DNA of 64,000 nucleotides from positions 62,001-126,000 of the forward strand of contig NZ_JNAL01000010.1 in the NCBI RefSeq assembly GCF_000759955.1, read 5' to 3'. The position numbers were made by a program, and so were the translations under genes. The DNA comes from Prochlorococcus marinus str. MIT 9201. Its GTDB lineage: Bacteria > Cyanobacteriota > Cyanobacteriia > PCC-6307 > Cyanobiaceae. Numbering within the stretch: the first letter of the stretch is position 1; every line of letters begins with the position of its first letter. The notes under the pieces are model-generated. The model saw nothing but the letters and a program-made list of their open reading frames with translations, had not been told where the DNA came from and did no database searches. Of this stretch, positions 48,165 to 64,000 are shown piece by piece.

Positions 48165-49564
48165 CGCTTTCTCTCCTCTCTAGTGGATATTTCACTCTCT
48201 TTAGTTGTCTCTGATTGATCATTATCTGAAAATGCTTCTTCTTCATATTGTTCTTCTCCGTATTCTTGATCATCTTCAGGAAGGGGATAAAGTTCTCTTA
48301 ATCTAGCTTCTTCTGCAGCACGCTCAGCTTGTTCTGCTTCTAATCTTAGTTCAGCTTCTCGCTGGAGATTTTCTTCATCTTCCCTCTGAGCGATTAATTC
48401 AGAGACTGCAGCATCTTCTGATTCCTGATCGTATTCATGTGAGTTTTTAACATCAATTTTCCATCCGGTTAATCTTGCGGCAAGTCTTACATTTTGACCC
48501 TCTCTACCAATTGCAAGACTCAATTGATCGGGAGGAACTAATACGTGAGCATGTTGCCCTTCTGGATCAACTAGTCTTACTAGATCAACTTTCGCAGGAC
48601 TTAGAGAGTTAAGAATATACTGTATTGGGTCAGATGACCATTTAATAACATCAATTTTTTCTCCTCTTAATTCATTAACAACTTGCTGAATTCTTGCTCC
48701 TCTAGCACCAATACAAGCGCCAACGGGATCAACTTCTTGTTCGACGCTATCAACAGCTACTTTTGTTCTAGGGCCAACAGCTCTTGAAGGAGGGTTCGCT
48801 TCTCTTGAAACAGCAACAATTTTTACTGTACCTTCTTGAATTTCCGGCACTTCATTCTCAAATAAATAAACCACTAAGCCTGCATTCGCTCTGCTTACAA
48901 AAAGTTGTGGGCCTTTCCTCGCTATTTCGCTAACTTCTTTCAAAAATACTTTAAAAGTTGCATTCGCTCTATAATTATCATTTGGTAATTGATCCCTTTT
49001 TGGAAGTTCTGCCTCTACTTCAGGTCTGCCAATGCCCGAACTAACTCCCATAATGACCGATTGTCTCTCAAATCTTATAACTCTTGCAGTTAAAACAGGA
49101 TCTTCTAAATCAGCAAATTCTTCTTGAATCATCTTTCTTTGCTGATCTCTTAATTTTTGGGCTAAAACTTGCTTTGTTGTAGAAGCAGCCATTCGCCCAA
49201 AATCCTCTTTCTCAGGAGTAACATCTAAAACAACTGTGTCACCTATTTGAGCATCATCAGCGACTTGTTTGACTTCTAAAAGAGAAATTTGATGGTCTTC
49301 GCTCTCAACTTCTTCAACAATTATTTTACTTGATAAAATCCTATAGCCTTCTTCATCAAGATCTAGTCCAACATCAAAATTATTAAAATATTCTTCGTCA
49401 AATGGATCTTCATTAACTCCAATGTAAAAAGTTCTTCTATATTTTTCGTATCCTTTTAATAAGGCTTCGCGTAAGGCCACTTCTACGATATTAGGAGGTA
49501 ATTTTTTTGCCTCACTAATGTCTTCAATTAGATTGTTTAAACCTGGGAGAATTACTAATGCCAT
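48161..49564 (-). CDS. nusA: Transcription termination/antitermination factor NusA
   Basis: Binds RNA polymerase and nascent RNA and affects pausing, termination and antitermination. The 467-residue protein has the N-terminal polymerase-binding domain (1-130), an S1 domain (about 135-205, LTARVIRFERQSVIMG), and the KH1/KH2 region with DPVGACIGARGARIQQV and LAIGREGQNVRLAARLTGWKI. The tail (about 385-467) is a Glu-rich, coiled-coil-like stretch instead of the acidic repeats of E. coli. It is 34 bases after rimP and overlaps ylxR by 4 bases. Confidence 0.95.
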   Translation of the reverse strand: MALVILPGLNNLIEDISEAKKLPPNIVEVALREALLKGYEKYRRTFYIGVNEDPFDEEYFNNFDVGLDLDEEGYRILSSKIIVEEVESEDHQISLLEVKQVADDAQIGDTVVLDVTPEKEDFGRMAASTTKQVLAQKLRDQQRKMIQEEFADLEDPVLTARVIRFERQSVIMGVSSGIGRPEVEAELPKRDQLPNDNYRANATFKVFLKEVSEIARKGPQLFVSRANAGLVVYLFENEVPEIQEGTVKIVAVSREANPPSRAVGPRTKVAVDSVEQEVDPVGACIGARGARIQQVVNELRGEKIDVIKWSSDPIQYILNSLSPAKVDLVRLVDPEGQHAHVLVPPDQLSLAIGREGQNVRLAARLTGWKIDVKNSHEYDQESEDAAVSELIAQREDEENLQREAELRLEAEQAERAAEEARLRELYPLPEDDQEYGEEQYEEEAFSDNDQSETTKESEISTREERKR

Positions 49565-49598
49565 CTATGATGGGAAATTGAATAATGGTTGAAAATAA

Positions 49599-50066
49599 TT
49601 AATCTTTTAATGTACAAAGACTAATCTTTTGTACTTCATTAAAAGGGATTTTTTTTATCTTACCCTTAATGTTAATGGATAAATAATCTTTAGACTTTTC
49701 ATAAAGTAAACCATTCAGAAATTTAATTTTTGAATTGTTCTGGTTCAACTCAACATTAACTGGGAAACCCTTAAAAGTTTTGAAGTCTCTTTCTGAGGTT
49801 AATTCATCACTGACCCCTTGACTACTAATTTCTAAAACATATGAACAATTTAAAAGATTTGAATTCTCAATTTCTTCAGATGCAGGTACATTAAATAGTG
49901 CACAATCATCAAGTGAAACATCATCATCATTAGTTTTTTTTATAATTATTTCCAAAACAATTGGATTTTGATTCGTTTGTATTTTTAAATTACAGATTTC
50001 AAGATCCCATACATGAGCAACTTTTCTTAAAAGATTTTCTAATTTACTTTTATCTTCTTTATTCAA
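49599..50066 (-). CDS. rimP: Ribosome maturation factor RimP
   Basis: RimP helps mature the 30S subunit. The 155-residue protein has an N-terminal alpha/beta domain ([38 protein letters not shown]), the conserved [14 protein letters not shown] segment, and [16 protein letters not shown]. The C-terminal domain is Sm-like ([14 protein letters not shown]). The start is TTG at 50066. It heads the rimP-nusA-ylxR-infB cluster; its promoter probably lies in the 159-base spacer before the divergent HtrA gene. Confidence 0.9.
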   Translation of the reverse strand: MNKEDKSKLENLLRKVAHVWDLEICNLKIQTNQNPIVLEIIIKKTNDDDVSLDDCALFNVPASEEIENSNLLNCSYVLEISSQGVSDELTSERDFKTFKGFPVNVELNQNNSKIKFLNGLLYEKSKDYLSINIKGKIKKIPFNEVQKISLCTLKD

Positions 50067-50219
50067 ATCTAATTAAAAAATTGATTCAAGATAATTTTCA
50101 CATAAAAAAAAATATTTTCTATAAAAATTCAAAAATTTGTATTTTATGGATGTAAACAAAAAAACAACAATATTGTATTTCTTCAATTACATTAACTTAG
50201 TAACTTCTAAAACTTTTGA

Positions 50220-51356
<1,137 letters not shown>

Positions 51357-51402
51357 ATCATCCATTGAAATTTAATAATCTATAAACTTAGAAAAAAAAA
51401 TT

Positions 51403-52116
51403 TTGGATTCGCAAACTCAAATGAAACAAATAGTTGCTGATGCAGCAATTAAAGAAATAGAGAGTGACATGATTCTCGGATTAGGATCTGGATCTACAGC
51501 AGCTCTTATGATCAAAAATCTTGCTGATGAAATTCGCTCTGGTAAATTGCAAAATATCAAAGGTGTAGCGACTTCCTTTCAATCAGAAGTTTTAGCACTA
51601 GAACTAGATATTCCTCTTATTGATTTGGCTTCCGTTTCTCAAATCGATTTAGCTATTGATGGAGCAGATGAAGTTGATCCTGGATTTCAATTAATAAAAG
51701 GAGGTGGTGCATGCCATGTTAGAGAAAAGTTAGTAGCATCTAAAGCTAGTCAATTGTTAATTGTTGTCGATGAAACAAAACTTGTAAAAAACTTAAATAA
51801 ATCTTTTCCTCTACCAATAGAGGTACTTCCAAATGCTTGGAAGCAAGTTCAAGATGTCATTTCAGAAATGAATGGCAGTTCTACTTTAAGAATGGCTACC
51901 AAAAAAGCTGGTCCAGTTGTTACCGACCAGGGCAACTTAATCCTTGACGTGTTATTTAAGAATGGAATAAAGAATCCCAAAGAAATTGAGATGCAAATTA
52001 ATAATATTCCGGGAGTATTAGAAAACGGATTATTCGTTGATATTACAGACAAAGTATTGGTTGGTAAAATTGAAAATAGTGTTCCAGTCGTTTACTCTCC
52101 ATCAAAAGTCCTTTAA
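51403..52116 (+). CDS. rpiA: Ribose-5-phosphate isomerase A
   Basis: Interconverts ribose 5-phosphate and ribulose 5-phosphate, needed for the Calvin cycle and pentose phosphate pathway. The 237-residue protein has [14 protein letters not shown] (substrate binding), [21 protein letters not shown] with catalytic acids, and [20 protein letters not shown]. The start is TTG at 51403; an ATG six codons later (51421) is a possible alternative. Its stop overlaps the convergent hisD stop by 4 bases. Confidence 0.95.
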   Translation: MDSQTQMKQIVADAAIKEIESDMILGLGSGSTAALMIKNLADEIRSGKLQNIKGVATSFQSEVLALELDIPLIDLASVSQIDLAIDGADEVDPGFQLIKGGGACHVREKLVASKASQLLIVVDETKLVKNLNKSFPLPIEVLPNAWKQVQDVISEMNGSSTLRMATKKAGPVVTDQGNLILDVLFKNGIKNPKEIEMQINNIPGVLENGLFVDITDKVLVGKIENSVPVVYSPSKVL

Positions 52117-53399
52117 TTTTCAAACCTTATTTGTACTGAATTAGCATGACTATGCAAGCCCTCACTTTTAGCAAGATTTATAATATCAAGACTGTTAACT
52201 TTTAAACTTTTTTCATTAAATTCTATTATTGAAGTGTTTTTCATAAAAGTTTCAACCCCTAAGGAACCGCTAAATCTAGAATTTCCTGATGTAGGTAAAG
52301 TATGATTTGGACCAGCTAGATAATCTCCCACAGCTTCCGGGGTCCATTTCCCTAAAAATACTGCTCCTGCATTCTCTATACCTTCAAGAATCTTTTGTGA
52401 ATCTAAAGTTAAAATTTCTAAGTGTTCTGGAGCAAAGTTATTACTAAGTTCAATACATGATTCATAATTTTCACAAATAACAATTAATCCCCAATTTTTT
52501 ATTGATTGCATGCAAATTTCTTTTCTTGGATGATTATCTATTCTTTTTTCAAGTTCTTCTAAAACTTCCTTTGCCTGGTGCTTAGATGTAGTGAGAAGTA
52601 TTGAAGAGGCCAAAGGATCATGTTCTGCTTGTGCGAGAAGATCAGATGCTATGTGAGTGCTTTGAGCTGTTTCATCTGCGATGATTACTATTTCACTTGG
52701 CCCAGCCAAAGAATCAATACCAGTAGAGCCATATATTAGTTTTTTAGCAGTAGTTACATAGATGTTCCCTGGACCTGTAATGACATCAACTTTATTAATT
52801 TGATTTGTACCAAAGGCTAAAGCACCAATTGCTTGTGCCCCTCCAATTCTAAAAACTTTAGTGATCCCTGATAAGTGAGCTGCGGCTAAAACAGTTTTGT
52901 TTATTTTACCTTCTTTATTTCCAGGGGATACCATGATAATTTCTTCTACTCCTGCAACTATCGCTGGTATTGCATTCATTAATACAGTGCTTGGGTAAGC
53001 AGCCCTACCTCCAGGAATATATATGCCCGCATTTTTAACTGGTCTCCATCTTCTTTGAACAGTATCACCATGCTCCCCTTTTATAGTGAAAGATGATGGA
53101 ATTTCTTTTTCATGGAATTGTTTGATTCTTTTATGCGCTACCTCAAGTGAGTGCTTTAAGTTAGTATCAATATCATCCCATGCATTCTTTAAGTCATTTT
53201 CACTAACTTGCATAGGATCAGGGTTGAAACCATCAAATTTTTTGGTAAATTTGCCCACTGCAGTATCTCCATTATTTTTTACCTCCTGAAGAATCTCTTC
53301 GACAATTGAATTTATCTTGTGATTGTTTTCTGAATTAGTTCGAGTAGAAATCCTTTTTAATTCTTGGATAGCGTCTTTTTTATTGTTTATGATCTTCAT
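52113..53399 (-). CDS. hisD: Histidinol dehydrogenase
   Basis: NAD-dependent zinc enzyme that converts histidinol to histidine in two oxidations. The 428-residue protein has [53 protein letters not shown], the [13 protein letters not shown] segment, [15 protein letters not shown], and the C-terminal [16 protein letters not shown] with a conserved His. It is a single gene outside any his operon, as is usual in cyanobacteria. It is convergent with rpiA and divergent from rpsT. Confidence 0.96.
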   Translation of the reverse strand: MKIINNKKDAIQELKRISTRTNSENNHKINSIVEEILQEVKNNGDTAVGKFTKKFDGFNPDPMQVSENDLKNAWDDIDTNLKHSLEVAHKRIKQFHEKEIPSSFTIKGEHGDTVQRRWRPVKNAGIYIPGGRAAYPSTVLMNAIPAIVAGVEEIIMVSPGNKEGKINKTVLAAAHLSGITKVFRIGGAQAIGALAFGTNQINKVDVITGPGNIYVTTAKKLIYGSTGIDSLAGPSEIVIIADETAQSTHIASDLLAQAEHDPLASSILLTTSKHQAKEVLEELEKRIDNHPRKEICMQSIKNWGLIVICENYESCIELSNNFAPEHLEILTLDSQKILEGIENAGAVFLGKWTPEAVGDYLAGPNHTLPTSGNSRFSGSLGVETFMKNTSIIEFNEKSLKVNSLDIINLAKSEGLHSHANSVQIRFEN

Positions 53400-53489
53400 A
53401 TTCTTAATTTTTCAAATTGAAAGGTCTCTAGACTCAATGTAAATAACTTACTAAATTATATATGATTGATTAGTAGTCGATCTATTTGT

Positions 53490-53495
53490 TATGAT
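53490..53495 (+). promoter_or_regulatory. Possible -10 element for rpsT
   Basis: TATGAT in GTTATGATA, the same nine-base context as the element before rpsL, lies 26 bases before the rpsT GTG. This implies a short leader. No clear -35 element is seen. Confidence 0.4.
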
Positions 53496-53521
53496 AATAA
53501 TCTTCTAATTTTTTACCCTCT

Positions 53522-53815
53522 GTGGCCAATAACAAATCAGCAAAAAAGAGAATACAAATTGCCGAAAGAAATCGTTTAATCAATAAATCATATAAATCTA
53601 CTGTTAGGACTTTTACTAAAAGAACCTTAGAAAATTGCGAAAAATATATTAAAGACCCTAGTGAAGATAATAAGAATTTAGTGAAAACAAGTCTTAATAA
53701 AGTTTTTAGTTTAATTGATAAAGCAGTTAAAAAAAATGTTCTTCACAAGAATAATGGGGCCAATAAAAAATCTAAAATAAACAATTTTGTAAAAACTGCC
53801 CTCACCACAAAGTAA
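53522..53815 (+). CDS. rpsT: 30S ribosomal protein S20
   Basis: S20 binds 16S rRNA at the base of the small subunit. The 97-residue helical, lysine-rich protein opens MANNKSAKKRIQIAERNRL and has YKSTVRTFTKR and LNKVFSLIDKAVKKNVLHKN. The start is GTG; the family always begins at this MAN-type motif. In E. coli rpsT also uses a non-AUG start as part of autoregulation, so the GTG here may matter. tatD follows after 17 bases. Confidence 0.96.
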   Translation: MANNKSAKKRIQIAERNRLINKSYKSTVRTFTKRTLENCEKYIKDPSEDNKNLVKTSLNKVFSLIDKAVKKNVLHKNNGANKKSKINNFVKTALTTK

Positions 53816-53832
53816 AAAGGCACATAACAATT

Positions 53833-54627
53833 ATGAGCGATATTGAACTCATAGATTCGCATTGTCATTTGATATTTGAAAATTTCGAGAATGATCTAGA
53901 AGATGTTGTCAAAAGATTTCGCTCGAGAGGTGTTAAAAAATTAGTTCATGCATGCTGTGAATTAACAGAAATTCCTAAGTTAAAAAAAATATCTCATGAA
54001 TTTAATGAAATTTATTATTCAGTTGGATTGCATCCGCTAGAAGCAAAAAAATGGAAACCAAGTTCTTTATCCATTCTAAGAAGATCAGCTCAAGAAGATA
54101 GACGAGTTATAGCTATTGGGGAATTAGGCTTGGATTTTTTTAAGAATGAAAATAAAAGGCAGCAAATTGATGCTCTTATTCCTCAAATGGAGTTAGCTTA
54201 TGAACTTGAATTGCCTGTAATTATCCATTGCAGAGATGCTGCAAATGAAATGATCGAGATATGTAACGAACTTTTTAAAAAGGGAAAATGTCCTAAAGGT
54301 GTACTTCATTGTTGGACAGGAACACCAGAAGACATGAAGCACTTCTTGGATCTTGGTTTTTATATCAGTTTTAGCGGGATCGTAACATTTCCAAAAGCAT
54401 ATGATATTCATCAGTGTGCCAAATTAGTTCCAAGTGATAAATATCTAATTGAAACTGATTCCCCTTTTTTAGCCCCTGTTCCCCACAGGGGAAAAAGAAA
54501 TGAACCTTCATATGTGGAAAATGTTGCTAATTTTATGGCAGATTTAAGATCTACGGAATTAATTACAATTGCCAAAGAGTCGTCAAGTAATGCTGAAGAT
54601 TTGTTTAAATTTGACTTGTTAAGTTGA
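53833..54627 (+). CDS. tatD: TatD family deoxyribonuclease
   Basis: Metal-dependent hydrolase/3'-5' exonuclease of the amidohydrolase fold, linked to DNA or RNA turnover. The 264-residue protein has the metal-binding DSHCHL (His10, His12), YYSVGLHPLEAK, IGELGLDFF, VIIHCRDA, VLHCWTGTPEDM, and the C-terminal LIETDSPFLAPVPHRGKRNEP. The role in vivo is not firmly established for any homologue. It is co-directional with rpsT and followed by a 235-base spacer before rpoB. Confidence 0.95.
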   Translation: MSDIELIDSHCHLIFENFENDLEDVVKRFRSRGVKKLVHACCELTEIPKLKKISHEFNEIYYSVGLHPLEAKKWKPSSLSILRRSAQEDRRVIAIGELGLDFFKNENKRQQIDALIPQMELAYELELPVIIHCRDAANEMIEICNELFKKGKCPKGVLHCWTGTPEDMKHFLDLGFYISFSGIVTFPKAYDIHQCAKLVPSDKYLIETDSPFLAPVPHRGKRNEPSYVENVANFMADLRSTELITIAKESSSNAEDLFKFDLLS

Positions 54628-54862
54628 CACAACAGCTGCTAAAATTAATATTTACTTGAAATTTTTCTTAAATTTTTAGGTTTAACTTTCTTTATATGAT
54701 GGTTTTGTATCCATTAAGCTCAATTTTATAGTCTTTTAAATTGATTTTTTTGTTGAAATCGAGATCTTATCTTTGATTTTGAGTCATAAGAAAAGTTAAA
54801 CGGTTAAAAATTGAGTAGATTAAAAGTAAATGGTAAATCTCACATAATCGCAGGTTTCTTGG

Positions 54863-57800
54863 ATGAGCAGTAGCGCTTTACAGGTAGCAAAAACAGCTAC
54901 TTATCTACCAGATTTAGTTGAAGTACAAAGAGCAAGCTTTAAGTGGTTTTTGGAAAAGGGTTTAATAGAAGAACTACAAAACTTTTCTCCCATTTCTGAT
55001 TACACGGGTAAATTAGAATTACATTTTATTGGTGATGAGTACAGATTAAAAAGACCTAGGCATGATGTTGAGGAAGCAAAAAGAAGAGATGCAACATTTG
55101 CATCACAAATGTATGTTACTTGCAGATTAATTAATAAAGAAACTGGAGAAATTAAAGAACAAGAGGTATTTATTGGCGAATTACCATTAATGACTGAAAG
55201 AGGAACTTTCATAATTAATGGTGCTGAAAGAGTAATAGTGAATCAAATTGTTCGAAGTCCAGGAGTATATTTCAAAGATGAACAGGATAAAAATGGACGA
55301 AGAACATACAATGCGAGTGTTATTCCTAATAGAGGTGCATGGTTAAAATTCGAGACTGATAAAAATAATTTACTTTATGTAAGAGTTGATAAAACCAGAA
55401 AAATCAATGCTCACGTTTTAATGAGAGCGATGGGTCTTTCAGATAATGACGTTGTTGATAAACTTAGGCACCCTGAGTTTTACCAGAACTCAATTGAGTC
55501 AGCTAATGACGAGGGAATAAATTCCGAAGATCAGGCCTTACTTGAACTCTACAAGAAGTTGCGTCCTGGTGAACCACCCTCTGTTTCTGGTGGGCAACAA
55601 TTACTATACAGCAGATTTTTTGATCCCAAAAGATATGACCTAGGCCGAGTTGGTAGATACAAAATTAATAAAAAATTGAGGCTTACTGTACCTGATGATG
55701 TAAGAACACTTACTCATGAAGATGTTCTCTCCACTATTGATTATCTAATCAACCTAGAGTTAGATATCGGTGGTGCGAGTTTGGATGATATTGATCATCT
55801 TGGTAATCGCAGGGTTAGATCTGTTGGAGAACTTCTTCAAAATCAAGTAAGGGTAGGACTTAATCGTTTGGAAAGAATTATTAAGGAAAGGATGACTGTT
55901 GGAGAAACAGATTCTCTTACTCCTGCTCAATTAGTGAACCCTAAACCTTTGGTTGCTGCTATTAAGGAGTTTTTTGGATCTAGTCAATTAAGTCAATTTA
56001 TGGATCAAACCAATCCTCTCGCAGAATTAACTCACAAAAGAAGAATCTCGGCCTTGGGTCCTGGAGGTTTAACACGAGAAAGAGCAGGGTTTGCAGTAAG
56101 AGATATTCATCCTTCACATTATGGAAGATTATGTCCTATTGAGACTCCTGAAGGTCCTAATGCAGGACTTATAAACTCTTTAGCTACGCATGCACGCGTA
56201 AATGAGTATGGTTTTATTGAAACTCCCTTTTGGGAAGTTGATAATGGCAAAGTTAATAAAAACGGCACTCCTGTTTATCTTTCTGCTGATTTAGAAGATG
56301 AGTGTAGGGTAGCTCCTGGAGATGTAGCTACTGATAAGGATGGAAATATACTTGCAAGTCTAATACCAGTCAGATATAGACAAGATTTTGAAAAAGTACC
56401 TCCACATCAAGTTGATTATGTTCAACTTTCCCCTGTTCAAGTGATTTCAGTTGCGACTTCTCTTATTCCTTTCCTTGAACATGATGATGCAAATAGAGCT
56501 CTGATGGGATCTAATATGCAAAGACAAGCTGTTCCTTTGCTTAGGCCCGAACGTCCTTTGGTTGGGACAGGTTTAGAATCTCAAGTTGCCCGAGATTCTG
56601 GGATGGTCCCCATAACAAAAGTTAATGGTACCGTATCTTATGTAGATGCTAATGAGATTGTTGTTAAAGATGATGACGGTAATGAATATTTTCATTATCT
56701 TCAAAAATATCAAAGATCAAATCAAGATACCTGCCTAAATCAAAGACCTATAGTAAAAATTGGAGATCAAGTTATATCTGGGCAAGTGTTAGCAGATGGA
56801 TCAGCATGTGAAGGTGGGGAAATAGCGCTTGGCCAGAATGTTTTAATTGCATACATGCCATGGGAGGGCTACAACTACGAAGATGCAATTCTTGTCAGTG
56901 AGAGGATGGTAACTGATGATTTATATACATCAGTACATATTGAAAAATACGAAATTGAGGCAAGACAAACAAAGTTAGGACCAGAAGAAATTACAAGAGA
57001 GATTCCTAATATATCCGAAGAAAGCTTGAACAATCTTGATGAAATGGGAATTATTCGGATTGGAGCTTTTGTCGAAAGTGGAGATATTCTTGTTGGAAAA
57101 GTTACTCCAAAAGGGGAATCAGATCAGCCCCCTGAAGAGAAACTTTTGAGAGCTATTTTCGGCGAAAAGGCTCGAGATGTTAGAGACAACTCCCTGAGAG
57201 TCCCAAAGACTGAAAAAGGAAGGGTTTTGGATGTTCGAATTTACACCAGAGAACAAGGTGATGAATTACCTCCTGGAGCAAATATGGTTGTTAGAGTATA
57301 TGTGGCCCAAAGAAGGAAAATCCAAGTTGGCGACAAAATGGCTGGGAGGCATGGTAATAAGGGAATTATTAGTAGAATCTTACCGAGAGAAGATATGCCC
57401 TACTTGCCTGATGGAACCCCTGTAGATATAGTTCTTAATCCTTTAGGAGTCCCTAGTAGGATGAATGTAGGTCAAGTTTTTGAATTATTGATGGGCTGGG
57501 CAGCTTCCAACTTAAATTGCAGGGTTAAAGTTGTTCCATTCGATGAAATGTATGGTCCTGAAAAATCGCATCAGACTGTTCAGGCATTTTTAGAGGAAGC
57601 TTCAAAACAGCCAGGTAAATCATGGGTTTACAATCCTGAAGATCCCGGAAAGTTATTACTCAAAGATGGCAGGACTGGGGAACCCTTCGATCAACCTGTT
57701 GCGGTTGGCTATTCTCACTTTCTTAAGCTAGTTCATTTGGTTGATGACAAAATTCATGCAAGATCTACTGGTCCTTATTCCTTGGTTACTCAACAACCCT

Positions 57801-58156
57801 TGGGTGGTAAAGCCCAACAAGGTGGCCAAAGGCTTGGAGAAATGGAAGTTTGGGCTCTTGAAGCATATGGAGCAGCCTATACTCTCCAAGAACTTTTAAC
57901 TGTTAAATCTGATGATATGCAAGGAAGAAATGAAGCTCTAAATGCAATTGTGAAAGGTAAACCAATCCCTAGACCTGGCACCCCTGAGTCATTTAAAGTT
58001 CTTATGCGAGAATTACAATCTTTAGGTCTAGATATTGGGGTATATACAGATGAAGGAAAAGAGGTGGATTTAATGCAAGATATAAATCCGAGAAGGAATA
58101 CTCCATCTAGGCCGACTTACGAATCACTCGGAACCTCTGAATATGAGGAAGATTAA
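54863..58156 (+). CDS. rpoB: RNA polymerase beta subunit
   Basis: Beta forms one claw of RNA polymerase and part of the active site. The 1097-residue protein has the N-terminal [17 protein letters not shown] and the rifampicin region at about 378-430 ([40 protein letters not shown]). Further conserved segments are [27 protein letters not shown] and the C-terminal [17 protein letters not shown]. The 235-base spacer upstream presumably holds its promoter (a TATGAT at 54695-54700 is one candidate). rpoC1 follows after 37 bases. Confidence 0.98.
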   Translation: MSSSALQVAKTATYLPDLVEVQRASFKWFLEKGLIEELQNFSPISDYTGKLELHFIGDEYRLKRPRHDVEEAKRRDATFASQMYVTCRLINKETGEIKEQEVFIGELPLMTERGTFIINGAERVIVNQIVRSPGVYFKDEQDKNGRRTYNASVIPNRGAWLKFETDKNNLLYVRVDKTRKINAHVLMRAMGLSDNDVVDKLRHPEFYQNSIESANDEGINSEDQALLELYKKLRPGEPPSVSGGQQLLYSRFFDPKRYDLGRVGRYKINKKLRLTVPDDVRTLTHEDVLSTIDYLINLELDIGGASLDDIDHLGNRRVRSVGELLQNQVRVGLNRLERIIKERMTVGETDSLTPAQLVNPKPLVAAIKEFFGSSQLSQFMDQTNPLAELTHKRRISALGPGGLTRERAGFAVRDIHPSHYGRLCPIETPEGPNAGLINSLATHARVNEYGFIETPFWEVDNGKVNKNGTPVYLSADLEDECRVAPGDVATDKDGNILASLIPVRYRQDFEKVPPHQVDYVQLSPVQVISVATSLIPFLEHDDANRALMGSNMQRQAVPLLRPERPLVGTGLESQVARDSGMVPITKVNGTVSYVDANEIVVKDDDGNEYFHYLQKYQRSNQDTCLNQRPIVKIGDQVISGQVLADGSACEGGEIALGQNVLIAYMPWEGYNYEDAILVSERMVTDDLYTSVHIEKYEIEARQTKLGPEEITREIPNISEESLNNLDEMGIIRIGAFVESGDILVGKVTPKGESDQPPEEKLLRAIFGEKARDVRDNSLRVPKTEKGRVLDVRIYTREQGDELPPGANMVVRVYVAQRRKIQVGDKMAGRHGNKGIISRILPREDMPYLPDGTPVDIVLNPLGVPSRMNVGQVFELLMGWAASNLNCRVKVVPFDEMYGPEKSHQTVQAFLEEASKQPGKSWVYNPEDPGKLLLKDGRTGEPFDQPVAVGYSHFLKLVHLVDDKIHARSTGPYSLVTQQPLGGKAQQGGQRLGEMEVWALEAYGAAYTLQELLTVKSDDMQGRNEALNAIVKGKPIPRPGTPESFKVLMRELQSLGLDIGVYTDEGKEVDLMQDINPRRNTPSRPTYESLGTSEYEED

Positions 58157-58178
58157 ATATTCAATCAACAACTCCTAA

Positions 58179-60098
<1,920 letters not shown>

Positions 60099-60105
60099 TC
60101 ATTAA

Positions 60106-64000
<3,895 letters not shown>

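Noticed and set aside
54193-54632. Antisense ORFs opposite tatD
   Set aside because: They are open frames in the shadow of a well-supported gene, with no domain or family features; the same holds for many antisense frames opposite rpoB, glsF, tuf and infB.

Overview
The window is a compact, AT-rich cyanobacterial chromosome segment, most likely from a high-light-adapted Prochlorococcus. The evidence is the split RNA polymerase genes rpoC1 and rpoC2, the photosystem I genes psaA, psaB, psaI and psaL, a ferredoxin-type glutamate synthase, LL-diaminopimelate aminotransferase, a cyanobacterial-type RNase E tail, very short spacers and strong AT bias. The strain cannot be named from sequence alone. 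No prophage, insertion sequence, CRISPR array or rRNA gene is visible. There are two tRNA genes, Ser(GCU) and Thr(CGU).

Bases 1-9445 (+) hold the 3' half of the spc/alpha ribosomal cluster: rplF (cut by the window edge), rplR, rpsE, rplO, secY, adk, rpmJ, rpsM, rpsK, rpoA, rplQ, truA, rplM, rpsI, rpmE and prfA. L36 and L31 here both lack the zinc-binding cysteines of their classical forms. Bases 9453-14097 hold an HNH nuclease, alr, tRNA-Ser, a HAD phosphatase and a CbiG-CbiH fusion for corrin synthesis. Bases 14098-21272 are the photosystem I region: a long psaAB leader with inverted repeats, psaA, psaB, a clear terminator, a membrane glycosyltransferase, a small HEAT-like membrane protein, psaI and psaL.

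Bases 21338-25037 are the least ordinary part. An NlpC/P60 hydrolase and a class A beta-lactamase-like protein are transcribed divergently from start codons only 3 bases apart. Next comes a two-gene unit: a serine-recombinase-like protein that has lost its catalytic serine, and a 70-residue acidic protein. The spacer between this unit and lipA carries a direct repeat and a perfect 10-base inverted repeat. This module is my best candidate for an undescribed system, perhaps a recombinase fold reused as a DNA-binding regulator.

Bases 25043-29914 (-) hold a YCII-like protein and Fd-GOGAT. Bases 30110-34814 (+) are the str operon rpsL-rpsG-fusA-tuf-rpsJ. Then follow a LON-domain protein, an MPBQ/MSBQ-type methyltransferase, pheA, a DUF1997 protein, and rne-rnhB with a 44-base overlap. 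Bases 40562-44452 hold dapL, clpS, an orphan radical SAM protein, tRNA-Thr and a DUF3493 protein. Bases 44454-50066 (-) are the rimP-nusA-ylxR-infB translation/transcription operon. Bases 50226-64000 hold an HtrA protease, rpiA, hisD, rpsT, tatD and rpoB-rpoC1-rpoC2 (rpoC2 cut by the window edge). Overall the segment is core information processing, photosystem I and nitrogen/cofactor metabolism, with a few small unexplained genes between.
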